Shown piece by piece: positions 1 to 8,660 of a stretch of DNA of 31,288 nt (position 1 is its first letter; every line of letters starts with the position of its first letter). Source of the DNA: Folioceros fuciformis (lineage: Eukaryota; Anthocerotophyta; Anthocerotopsida; Anthocerotales); contig JBNGIO010005915.1 of assembly GCA_049999805.1 (NCBI GenBank), forward strand, positions 1 through 31,288, read 5' to 3'. The notes beneath the pieces were generated by a model. The model did not search any database. It saw nothing but the letters and a program-made list of their open reading frames with translations, and had not been told where the DNA came from. Position numbers and translations under genes: made by a program.

Positions 1-136
1 GCACCCAAGGTCCAAGGAAATCACACCGTAGACAGCCCCCTCCTCAATGGCAGGTCTAGCCTCTTATACTACCTTGGCCCAAACCTCCATCTCTATCTAT
101 TAGGGTTAGCCTCAGTGAACCACCCAGCAATCTCTC

Positions 137-215
137 TCTGACCTAAGCGGCCCTAATTCTGACCTAAACCTAACTCTGACCTAACCCTAACTTTGATCCA
201 AACCTAGTTCTGACT
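137..215. repeat. Degenerate 17-bp tandem repeat (TCTGACCTAAMCCTAAC-like)
   Basis: Units start at 137, 158, 175, 192 and 209 (the last partial). The units at 158 and 175 differ at one position; the unit at 137 is longer (21 bp) and that at 192 more diverged. The CCTAAC/CCCTAA content recalls plant telomere repeats, but the period is 17, not 7. Confidence 0.7.
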
Positions 216-527
216 TGATAGGGGTTGTGTCCCATGGACACCACTAGGTGCCCTTACCAAAATTGACCAACCTCTCAAGACTACCAAAATGGTTAATGCC
301 TCTTAACCCTCTCCCTCCTCTCTCAAATCATTCCATCCCTTCTCTCAGATCATTCCAGCAACCCTTCAAAGACACGTCTCGCCTCACCATTAATCTAGTT
401 ACTAATCTAACCTAATCTTTTAACCATTTCACCACAGGGTTCACTTAGAGATTCCCAAAAAGAGAAATCGTACTAGTTTCCAAAGACCTATTCAGCATGT
501 GGAGTCCACAGGAGGTCTTCTAGAGGG

Positions 528-535
528 TATAAATA
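528..535 (+). promoter_or_regulatory. TATA box-like element in left flank
   Basis: TATAAATA preceded by GAGGG and followed by a run of C and then a CT-rich leader-like tract. No gene of the window begins downstream on this strand, so it may be the promoter of an old LTR or of a transcript outside the annotated set. Confidence 0.3.
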
Positions 536-1384
536 CCCCCTTGAGCTCCTTTGCATATTGAGACTCTGTGTGAGAGTGTGACCTCTCTTTCTCCTCCTCC
601 TTGCTTCCTCCTCTCCTCCTTCACCATGTAGCTCTTGTAGCGATCCTACACACTTTCCTCAAAACATCCACAAAGCAAAGCAACAAGTTCATTTTCGCTG
701 TTTGCTTAACTTACACAAGCAACAAGCGGTGAAGGGAGCTTGCATGCCTTTCTCCATGGAGTGTCCTTTGTTCACTCAATCGCCGAAGCTTAGGCAGTTT
801 AGTGCAAATGATCTAAGCTAGCAGGTAGTGAAGCTTGCTTACATCCCTTGGAGTAGAGTGGATGACCACATTTATGGAGAAGGCTAGAGATATGTTGCAA
901 GCTTCTATCAAAAGGATTCAAAGAGTCAAAATCCCCCACCTATACCAATTGTGTGTCTCTAGAGACTTGCACGCACATACATAAGATATTTTTGGTCTTC
1001 CCCTCCACATTGTCGTTTTCTCTTCTACTATGAAGTGGTTTAACACTAATTTAATAGTACTTAGTGCAGTCCAATATACAAGATTGTTTGTGGTTTATGT
1101 TAGAGTTTTTATATCCTTTAACGAAAATATTTTTATTTTATTAATATAACGAAGTCTTCAATTTTACAGATTTGAAACGGCTGGGACCACTTTCATCACA
1201 CAGCCTTGTAAAGCTAATTCAAGTTATGAAGCATATACGAAAACCACTGATGCATCTAAAAGTGGAACAGTTGAAGTAACTCTAGGAAGAAGGCTAAGGC
1301 TTTAACTTTGCAACACTACAGGATATACTGCCCATATGCACATACATGAGTGGCTTGGTAGAATAAGGACTTGAACGCCATTGC

Positions 1385-1783
1385 CTATGCAGCAGAAGCT
1401 GTAACGATGATGGGATTGCCGACCTCGACGAAGGTAAAGTCTCCCTCGATGTAGTCGTCGGTTTGGTAGAGCAGGTAGTTGAGCTTGAACACGGGTGTGG
1501 GGAGCAAGCTGACGGACCGGAACACAACCCAGCCTACAACTGGGATCGATTCCAGCACCTCGGCAGCGAATCCACCGTTGTAGACAAGCGCTACTCTCGT
1601 CAAAGCGTTTCTAATCACAAAAGCGTTGATGAATTCAAGTGAACGAGGAGCGTATCCCTCTACTGCCTCCCATATGGTGTTCTGGATGCCCACCAAGTAG
1701 GGGTTTGCTGTCCAGCTCACGTCATCCCCGTTCGTGAACAAAAAGAGTGAACCTTGGTTCAAGATGAGCTGGAACCTGGTTCC
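1385..1783 (-). pseudogene. 3' half of a secreted-protein gene split by copia insertion
   Basis: This is the C-terminal 130 codons of a minus-strand gene whose N-terminal half lies at 6857-7215. The reading frame is open upstream of its first strong codon until it meets the inserted LTR, where a TAA occurs within the LTR. Skipping the insertion and one copy of the 5-bp target duplication rejoins the halves in one frame. The protein has short motifs in the order VGIQNT, YNGG, IPVVG, which faintly recall dirigent proteins (VGRAQG, YNG, PVVGGTG), a land-plant secreted beta-barrel family. The resemblance is weak and I would not assign function from it. It ends in TAG at 1385-1387. With the insertion present, the gene cannot make its full product unless the whole element is spliced out. 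Confidence 0.65.
1779..1783. repeat. Target-site duplication, left copy (GTTCC)
   Basis: The five bases before the left end of the copia element are repeated exactly at 6857-6861 after its right LTR. Five bp is the usual Ty1/copia duplication size. Confidence 0.85.
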
Positions 1784-1828
1784 TATGACTTAGTGGGGAA
1801 GAGAAGTTCTGGTCACTGCTAAGTCACA
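1784..1828 (+). repeat. Left LTR, reduced to 45 bp and partly inverted
   Basis: The right LTR is 192 bp, but only 45 bp lie between the left target duplication and the primer-binding site. Of these, 1792-1817 is the exact reverse complement of 6822-6847 in the right LTR (26 bp), while the last nine bases TAAGTCACA match the LTR end in direct orientation. The left edge reads TATGACTT, close to the reverse complement of the LTR end AAGTCACA. Because the TSD abuts this edge, the odd end was either present at integration or arose by a later internal deletion and inversion. Confidence 0.75.
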
Positions 1829-1840
1829 TGGTATCAAAGC
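1829..1840 (+). other. Primer-binding site for initiator tRNA-Met
   Basis: TGGTATCAAAGC directly follows the LTR terminal CA and matches the common plant copia PBS TGGTATCAGAGC, complementary to the 3' end of initiator methionine tRNA, except for one base. It fixes the 3' boundary of the left LTR. Confidence 0.9.
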
Positions 1841-2145
1841 AATGATTGTCCCCAATGGAGGCCTAAAATCAATCATATCAATCCTGTAGACAGGGGCTCC
1901 ACGACCTCTTAGGACAGATCCACAAACTTAAAATACAGGACACAAGCTTGCTGAAGCGACTTGTAGTTACACTTCAAGTCCCACATTTCTCTTATTAGCA
2001 TTGTAAACATGTACAGCTCAATCTGCACAAATCACAAATCACAGTGAACTGCAATCAGAGATCAGGATTTCACACAACAAATGAGGAAGCACATCCATTA
2101 CCTAGACGTCATCATCAGAGACATTATTCAATTGCTAGACCTTTA

Positions 2146-4257
2146 ATGGCTTCCTCCCTTTTTACGATGGGATCCTCCAGCCTCTCTGCCATGCATGCAA
2201 GAAACTATTGGATAGAAAAACTTACTCACCTAAACTATGCCACATGGTCTATAAGCGTAGAATCCCTCCTTAAAAAGCCAACACTATGGCATGTAGTTGA
2301 TGGCACGAAACCTAGACCAGCCGTAGGACATGCAGGCGAATCTGCATGGATCATCAAGGATGCCTCTACCTACGCGAAACTCATCCTTCATATTGGAGAT
2401 AGAATTCTACCGACTGTCAAACGACAGCCGACTGCAAAATTGCTATGGGACAAATTAGCAGCATCCTTACAGGAGGTGAGTTTACCTTCTCAACTACTGG
2501 CTGCTCAAAAACTAGCCTCCATCAAACTCAAGGAAGGCACTTCAGTCTCTGACTTCCTGGAAACCTGGGAAAGAACATTAGATGAAGCCATCTCCACAGG
2601 ACTCAACCTAACAGAAGAACAATAGGTCATGCAACTACTCATGGCCCTTCCAAAATCATGGAGGTCATTCGTTTCTACACAAGCTAATCAGGCTAGCACA
2701 ACAGCACCTTTGACCTTACCAAATCTCTTACTCAAAATTCGCAATGAAGAAGTCTTGATTGCAGGAGAAAATTCATATTCTCCTCCTTCAGTTCTCTTTG
2801 TTGGTGGACGAAGACCTCCTAGATTCAAAACTGGCCCTAGGAACTCTGCTCCCAACCGTCCACCACCTTCAAACCCTAATCACAAGGATAAAACTTGTCA
2901 TTACTACTCCAAGAAAGGGCATATAGCCCCGGAATGCAAAAAGAGACAGTGTGACAGAGCTGCTGGAAATTATAACTCCCCTAGGAGTACTCCTAGCACA
3001 TTTGCCTTAGCTACAAGCTCCAAGAACAACTATCTTTATACAGCTGTTTCCTCCTTGGCCACGAGCTCCATACTCCCAGATCACTGGCTTCTTGACTCTG
3101 GGGCAACTAAACACATGACACCACGAAGGGACTGGTTTTCTGAATACTCTACTTTGGAAGTACCCCTGCCCGTTCTCATGGGCGACGATACTCCCCACAT
3201 GGCTGTGGGCAAGGGTACTGTTCAAATCCAAGTACAAGATTTTACTGCTCATATTAGGAATGTCCTACACGTTCCTGGGTTATCCAAAAACCTACTCTCT
3301 GTAAACCAAATTGTCAGCAATTCTAATTCCACAATTACCTTCAACCAATATGGATGTCTGATCCATACAACCACCTCTGATGGCCAAGCAAGAAGTATAC
3401 AATGTCCTCGTACAGGGGGATTATTCCCCATGGGTATTGGGGTTTCTACACCTGCCCAAACAATAAGTGTAAGCCTTACAGCCAACCTCAACCACAACTT
3501 ATCCGCTAGACTTTGGCACTTGAGGCTAGCCCACTTACACCTTCTAGGGATTAGAAGAATGCAAGCCAAAAATATGGTTGAAGGACTTCTTGAAAAATTT
3601 TCCAGTGATCTTCCCTTGTGTGAAGGTTGCTTGCTAGGCAAGCAACATACTCAACCTTACCCTAGGTTAGTCAGCACTACCACTAGTATCCTCGAACTCG
3701 TGCATGCTGACCTCTGTGGCCCTATGCAGATAGCATCCCTCACAGGGAAGCTCCACATGTTCGTCCTCTTGGACGACTTCAGCCATTACACATTTCTCTA
3801 CTTTCTCCGACACAAGTCAAAAGCATTTGCCTCCTTCAAGATCTATCAAGCACTGGTGGAGAATCAGACCGACAAGCACATCAAAGTCTTCAGAACCGAC
3901 AACGCGGGTGAACTCACATCTCCTGAGTTCGAGACCTATTTATCAGCCCATGGCATAGCACATCAAAAGATTGTGCCCTATGCTCATGCCCAATTAGGCA
4001 AGGCGGAAAGGAGAAATCGCTCGCTCATGGAAGCCACTAGGAGCTCTCTCGCCACAGATGCCTTACCTAATGTTCTATGGGCAGATGTTGCTGCAGCTGT
4101 ATGCTACGTTCAAAACCGATGTGGCACCTCCACCCTTCCAGATAAAACGCCTTACCAAATCTAGACAGGTCGGAAGCCACAGTTCAGCCACCTTCAAATT
4201 TTTGGCTGTCTGGCTTACAAACACATCCCAGCAGAAGGGCATTGCAAGTTAGATTAG
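2146..4257 (+). pseudogene. copia gag, protease and integrase (decayed)
   Basis: The ATG at 2146 is the likely gag start; the frame is open upstream to 2044 but without another good ATG. Gag (UBN2-like, with ..WSISVESLL.. and LWDKLAASL) runs to about 2870. An in-frame TAG at 2623 interrupts it. The zinc knuckle at about 2896-2937 reads CHYYSKKGHIAPEC, so the second cysteine of CX2CX4HX4C is tyrosine. Protease has the active-site DSGA (about 3094). The pre-integrase HHCC region (WHLRLAH, then CEGC) lies at about 3510-3640. The integrase core has HADLCG, RTDNAGE and KAERRNR, supplying the D, D and E. Further stops occur at 4162 and 4255, then the frame shifts near 4300-4312. All breaks look like ordinary decay. 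Confidence 0.9.
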
Positions 4258-4312
4258 CGATCTGTAAAACTTACTTTCATTGGCTATGGCGAAAGCGACG
4301 GGGTGAAGGGTA

Positions 4313-6137
4313 CAGACTCCTTGATAGAGCCACCCGCAGGGTTACCTTAGACAGAAACGTCGTCTTTGATGAAGCCTCCCTCCTCTCCCCTTCAGGTGGC
4401 GCACCAGATTCAGAGCAACTCTCTGCCGTGAATTTTCTGCCCGCCATCGACCAGCCAAATCCAGCCTCCCCTAACCCAGCTCCGGATCCTTCTCCACATG
4501 ATGCCTTGGCACCACCCACGCCACCACTACCACCTCCAGCTACCCCTACTTCGGATGAAGACCTTGGCCCGGATTGGCCGCCGGATCCTTCGTTTGGTTC
4601 CACCCCTGCCGATTCGGTTATGACCTCCCTGTTAGCTCCTTCACAGGTGTTCCCTCCATTGCAACTCACAGGGGGGGAGAGTAGCGAGGCTGGTAGCAAC
4701 CCTGATGTGCAATTTTCCTCACGCCCACTTACAATAGAAGCAAACCAGGAGGATGCCCCCCTGGAGCGAAATACATCAGCTCCTATCCCTCCTGTCCGCA
4801 CTTCTTCAAGAACCACTAAGGGAATTCCCGGCACCAAATTCCATGACTTGGAATTTCCCACAACACGCGGTCTAGCAGCTCACACAGCTGACTGACCTAA
4901 CATAGTTCCAATTGATGAAGCCCTAGCTGGACTTGAAGCAGCAGCATGGAGAAAGGCCATGGATAGCGAATATCAATCCCTGATGGACAACAATACTTGG
5001 AGCCTTGTATCCTTATCCCCAGGACGCCATGCTGTGGGCAGCAAATGGGTGCTATGCAAAAAATACAATGCTGATGGCCAAGTCTCAAGACTGAAGGCTC
5101 GATTTGTTGCCCGGGGTTTCACTCAACGAGATAGAATCGATTATTATGAAGACCAGGTATACACCCCAGTTGTGAAACTGACATCTCTTCGATTCATGCT
5201 AGCCTTGGCAGCTTTGCACAACCTTCATGTTCATCAGCTGGACGTACAAACTGCATTTTTAAATGGCATACTCCGAGAAGAGATTTACATCCAGCAGCCT
5301 GATGGATACATACCACCAGGCAAAGAGCACTTGGTCTGTAAGCTTCATAAAAGCCTTTACGGCCTCAAACAATCTGGTAAGGAATGGTATGAAGAATGTT
5401 ACAAATCTCTCAAAAGGCAAGGATACACCAAGAGTAATGTGGATGCCAGTGTATTCACTAGAAACATAGGTCCCCGAATGCTGATAATGGGCATCTACGT
5501 AGACAATGTCATTATGATATCCAATGATGAGAAGTATCTAGCAGAATCCAAAGCTGAACTAATGAAGCAATTCTCCATGACGGACAATGGAATAATGCAG
5601 TTCTGCTTGGGTGTTCAAGTGAAGTACAATCCACCCCAAGCGAGCATTACACTTCATTAGGAGCATTATGTTTTGGATGTCCTTGACAAATTCAACATGT
5701 CAAACTGTAAACCTACTGACAATCCGATGCAAACAGGCCCTCGACTAAGCAAGATGATGTGTCCCCAAACTCCTACAGAAGTAGAGGAAATGAGCTCAGT
5801 CCCGTATGCAGGAGCTCTTGGCAGCCTCCAACATCTCGTACAAAACACTCGGCCGGACATAGCTCTACCAACCTCGTTGACCTCTCAATTTCTTTCTAAT
5901 GCTGGTCCACCTCACTGGATTGCCGTCAAACGTATCCTTCGATACCTGCAAGGCACCAAGAAGGGAATTAAATACCAAGGTGGCCCAGAAGCTCAAGACA
6001 AATTGATTGGCTGGAGTGATGCGGATTGGGCTGGTGATCTCGATTCTCGCAAGTCCACAAGCGGTTATGTCTTCTTACTTGCAAGAGGAGCTATTAGTTG
6101 GAAAGCTAAGAAACAAGTTATGTCTTCTTACTTGTAG
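4313..6137 (+). pseudogene. copia reverse transcriptase and start of RNase H (decayed)
   Basis: After the frameshift the frame carries the integrase C-terminal region (YRLLDRATRRVTLDRNVVF), a Pro-rich linker (about 4380-4800), then reverse transcriptase: KWVLCKKYNADG, RFVARGFTQ, LDVQTAFLNG, LYGLKQSGKEWYEE. The catalytic box reads IYVDNVIM, so the second aspartate of YVDD is asparagine; with that change the polymerase should be inactive. Stops occur at 4893 (TGA) and 5658 (TAG). RNase H starts with SDADWAGDLDSRKSTSGYVFLL and is broken at 6135 by the 53-bp repeats. Confidence 0.9.
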
Positions 6138-6279
6138 GAGGAGCTATTAGTTGGAAAGCTAAGAAACAAGTTATGTCTTCTTACTTGCAGGAGGAGCTAT
6201 TAGTTGGAAAGCTAAGAAACAANNNNNNNNNNTCTTCTTACTTGCAGGAGGAGCTATTAGTTGGAAAGCTAAGAAACAA
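6065..6279 (+). repeat. 53-bp tandem array inside RNase H, with assembly gap
   Basis: Units begin at 6065, 6118 and 6171; a fourth follows the 10-N run at 6223-6232. Copies are near-identical (CTTGCAAGAGG, CTTGTAGGAGG, CTTGCAGGAGG). Each encodes the GAISWKAKKQ part of RNase H; 53 is not a multiple of three, so each extra copy shifts the frame. A perfect fourth copy would need only six hidden bases, so the ten Ns are a placeholder and the true copy number is unknown. Confidence 0.9.
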
Positions 6280-6651
6280 ACTTCCATAGCTCTCAGCTCT
6301 GCAGAATCAGAATATATTGCAGCTGCCTCTGCTGCCAAAGAAGTCTTGTGGTTGGCCCAACTACTGAAAGATCTAGGTTACCCACATTAAGGACCCATTG
6401 AGCTGCAATGCGACAATCAAGCTACAATTGCCCTCTCAAAGGATCTCAGATTTCATGAGCGTTCCAAACACATTGAGCTCAGGTACCACTGTCTACGCTC
6501 CAAGGTTGAGAGTGGAGAGGTGCGTTTAACATATGTGCCTACAGAAGAACAAGTGACGGACATCTTCACCAAACCACTTGCGAAGATCAAACACCCTCAG
6601 TTCACTTCTGCATTAGGACTCTCAGATCAATTCCCCTATCTCGACGTTTGA
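6250..6651 (+). pseudogene. copia RNase H, C-terminal part (decayed)
   Basis: Resumes RNase H after the repeat array: GAISWKAKKQTSIALSSAE, then AESEYIAAASAAKEVLWL, an in-frame TAA at 6388, then LQCDNQATIALSKD, RSKHIELRYH and VTDIFTKPLAK, and a terminal TGA at 6649-6651. The TAA is one base from CAA or AAA and is probably a point mutation. The segment order is normal for copia. Confidence 0.88.
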
Positions 6652-6664
6652 GCTTAAGGGTGTG

Positions 6665-6856
6665 TGTGAGCAGTGATGCATTCATGTAAGCTGCAACCGA
6701 TCGAGATATGAACAATCGCAACTCATTAGCTGAACAATCGTGTCTCCTCGAGAGACTTAACCCCTCGATGCTACAAGTAGCCTCCCGTCTATACATCATA
6801 TATTCTTCCAGAAATGAAATTAGTGACCAGAACTTCTCTTCCCCACTTAAGTCACA
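6665..6856 (+). repeat. Right LTR (192 bp)
   Basis: Begins TGTGAGCAG and ends TTAAGTCACA, giving TGTGA...TCACA terminal inverted repeats. A weak polypurine-like tract (AAGGGTGTG) precedes it, and the GTTCC duplication follows. It holds the direct-orientation copy (6822-6847) of the 26-bp piece found inverted in the left LTR. Confidence 0.85.
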
Positions 6857-6861
6857 GTTCC
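6857..6861. repeat. Target-site duplication, right copy (GTTCC)
   Basis: Exact match to 1779-1783, directly after the terminal CA of the right LTR. Confidence 0.85.
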
Positions 6862-7215
6862 CACGGGCACGATGTAGGGGAGGTAGGTAGCACCGTTGAG
6901 CTGAGTGTTGGTCTTAGTGCTAGTCTCGACATCGGCATGGTCGCTATGGCTGCCCACAGCACCCACTTCCACGTGGCGTGCATCCACCTGGGTGAAGACG
7001 CTGGCCACGCACAGTGTCACGGCCCACAGAAGCACAGCGAGTAAGACGCGGCTGGCCACGGGGAACACTTCTCCGCACTGGATACTCGATCTCCAAGGCT
7101 GGGAAAATACTTCAGGCAGAGGGACTTGTGGCTGGAAGCGGATCCGAATTGCGCTCCAGCTTCCTTGGCTTTTATTTCTTAAGATGGGTGCATGAATCAG
7201 TACTCTGCTATCCAT
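6857..7215 (-). pseudogene. 5' half of the split secreted-protein gene
   Basis: Starts at ATG 7215-7213, the only methionine in the frame, and runs 119 codons plus two bases to the insertion point. A hydrophobic segment RVLLAVLLWAVTLCVASVF (about residues 56-74) looks like a signal peptide core or membrane anchor, followed by a polar His/Asp/Thr-rich stretch. It lies about 50 residues from the ATG, deep for a signal peptide, so either the true start is elsewhere (an upstream exon) or it is a type II anchor. Past the insertion the frame reads three codons into the LTR and stops. The upstream DNA is also altered: the second copia remnant begins 185 bp before the ATG. Joined to 1385-1778 it would give about 250 residues. 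Family unknown; dirigent-like is a weak possibility. Confidence 0.6.
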
Positions 7216-7399
7216 TTGATGAGTTGGCGCAATTTAAGCAGCAAACTGTTATTGGGCACGTGGAGAAGTGGCCGTAGGATCTATGGACTAGCGTATCTAC
7301 ACGGGGGTGTGACACTAGATGCATTATTTGATGCTGGACCTGGGGCGAGCGATGCCTCAGCACCGCAGGTAAGTGCCCACCTGGAAAGCAGAAGAGGAC

Positions 7400-7482
7400 T
7401 GTTGGAGTGGCGCACTCATCACATCCAAAGTTAGGGTACGTTTCGACATTTTATTAATTAGGCCTATAGATGCAGGGGCATG
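7400..7482 (+). repeat. Left LTR fragment of second copia
   Basis: About 83 bp align to 9022-9103 with roughly ten differences, including the GGCCTATARATG TATA region; similarity stops after GGGGCATG. The rest of the left LTR is missing or replaced. Confidence 0.8.
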
Positions 7483-7590
7483 TTAAGTTACAGGGTCACG
7501 AAAGTTCAGTTCATATATGTCCCTGCACAGTGTCTAACTCAGCGTATATATTCAGTTCAGCGTGAACTGAACTGACCCTGTAACGTGCCC
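7476..7590. repeat. Imperfect inverted repeat (hairpin)
   Basis: Arm 7476-7513 is an imperfect reverse complement of 7561-7590: shared blocks are GTTACAGGGTCA with TGACCCTGTAAC, and AGTTCAGTTC-like with GAACTGAACT. The loop is 7514-7560. It sits where the left LTR of the second copia loses similarity, so it may be a small insertion or a rearrangement scar. Confidence 0.65.
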
Positions 7591-7645
7591 GTGAACTGAA
7601 AACTGGTACAAGAGGATCCATACATATCTTCTCTCTTGTGGCTTT

Positions 7646-8660
7646 GTTCAAAGCCCATATGATTCGAATGTGTATAGACTCCACACCAGTAATGGCTATG
7701 TGCTCTTGTGCCTATGCGTGGATGATTGTATCTTGGCCAGTAGCAGACAGACAGCACTAGAAAAGGTTAAAAACATCCTCAGGAACGAAAACGATATGAA
7801 GGATGTAGGGGAATTCCTCAGGAACGAAAACGATATGAAGGATGTAGGGGAATTGAAATCTGTGTTAGGAGTACAAATCGAAAGAAACTTACCACAACAT
7901 GAACTCTGCATACACCAGGAGAAATACAGAGGTGATATTCTGAAGAGAATGCACCTTGAAAATGCTCCCCCTGTTGACACACCTATGGTGACCAACCAAC
8001 CGTTGCCTGTCATGGATTGCCCACAATCTGAACAACATAAAGGCAGAAATGCAATCAATTCCATACTGTCAGGCAGTTGGCTCACTTATATACGGGGCTA
8101 ACTGGACAAGACCGGAGATACAGTACTCTGTGAGTCAGGTCAGCTAGTTCTTACAAAATCCAGGAAAAACTCATGGGGTAGCTGTGAAGCGGTTATACGG
8201 ATACCTGAAAGGCTCACGAAGAATGGGAGTTCACTATACAGGAAAAACGAAAATACCACATACCTTGATAGCGGGCAGAAACCCCGACGATCGTAGGAGC
8301 GTTGCTGCCTATGTATTTCTATTGAATGGCAGTGCAGTAAGCTGGTCAAGTAAAAAGATCACTTCCATATGCACCTCTACAGCCGAAAGTGAATACAATG
8401 CACTCTCCATGGCTGCCAAAGACCTACTTTGGGGACGTTTTTCCTTGAGAGCATAGACTGCCCACAAAGCCAACCTACACAATTATACACAGACAGTCCA
8501 GCTGCAATAGCTATGGTGGCTAATCCAAGATTTCACGGACGGACAAAACACATCGAGCTTAGTCATCACTTCATTCGTGATGTGGCGGCAAAGAATAAGG
8601 CCAAGCTGATATACATTCCAACAGATTTGAATGTAGCAGATGTTCTCCTCTGCCTAAATA
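7646..8660 (+). pseudogene. Second copia: RT C-terminus and RNase H remnant
   Basis: Frame from about 7646 gives VYRLHTSNGYVLLCLCVDDC, the catalytic box with CVDD in place of YVDD, then the linker LKSVLGVQIERN. A 39-bp in-frame tandem duplication lies just after. The RT frame ends near 8101. RNase H continues in other frames: KRLYGYLKGSRRMGVHY, SAVSWSSKKI, STAESEYNALSMAAKDLLW (8184-8456), then LYTDSPAAIAMVANPRF, RTKHIELSHHFIRD and LNVADVL (8460-8650). The expected first catalytic Asp motif (SDADWAGD) is unrecognisable. Clearly dead. Confidence 0.85.
7777..7854 (+). repeat. Perfect 39-bp in-frame tandem duplication in RT
   Basis: 7777-7815 and 7816-7854 are identical. They encode LRNENDMKDVGEF and LRNENDMKDVGE(L) in the same frame, inserting 13 residues into the connection between the RT palm and the next conserved block. 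Confidence 0.95.

Larger units (their letters stand above)
1..1384. other. Gene-free left flank, possibly old LTR or promoter sequence
   Basis: No coding region is supported here. The stretch has a TATA box (TATAAATA at 528-535) followed by a CT-rich tract (about 580-625), a layout typical of plant LTR or promoter DNA. A degenerate 17-bp repeat lies at 137-215, and the part after about 1020 is AT-rich. It sits just downstream of the stop of the broken minus-strand gene that ends at 1385, so the right end may be that gene's 3' UTR. I could not find paired LTR ends or a target-site duplication, so the LTR reading is only a guess. Confidence 0.4.
1784..6856 (+). mobile_element. Degenerate Ty1/copia LTR retrotransposon
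   Basis: A complete but dead insertion of about 5.1 kb: left LTR remnant, primer-binding site, gag, protease, integrase, reverse transcriptase, RNase H, right LTR, and matching GTTCC duplications outside. The order integrase before reverse transcriptase defines the copia superfamily. It is inserted antisense to, and inside, a host gene. Coding breaks seen: TAG at 2623, TAG at 4162, TAG at 4255, frameshift near 4300-4312, TGA at 4893, TAG at 5658, a 53-bp repeat array that shifts the frame, and TAA at 6388. It cannot be autonomous. Confidence 0.93.

Noticed and set aside
2623-2625. In-frame TAG between gag and pol as a programmed readthrough stop
   Set aside because: The same element has several other stops, a frameshift and lost catalytic residues, and the TAG lies inside gag, before the zinc knuckle. 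Simple decay explains it.
4277-4861. 194-codon antisense frame in the first copia
   Set aside because: It is the reverse of the Pro/Ser-rich integrase linker; the Gly/Glu-rich composition is a mirror of it.
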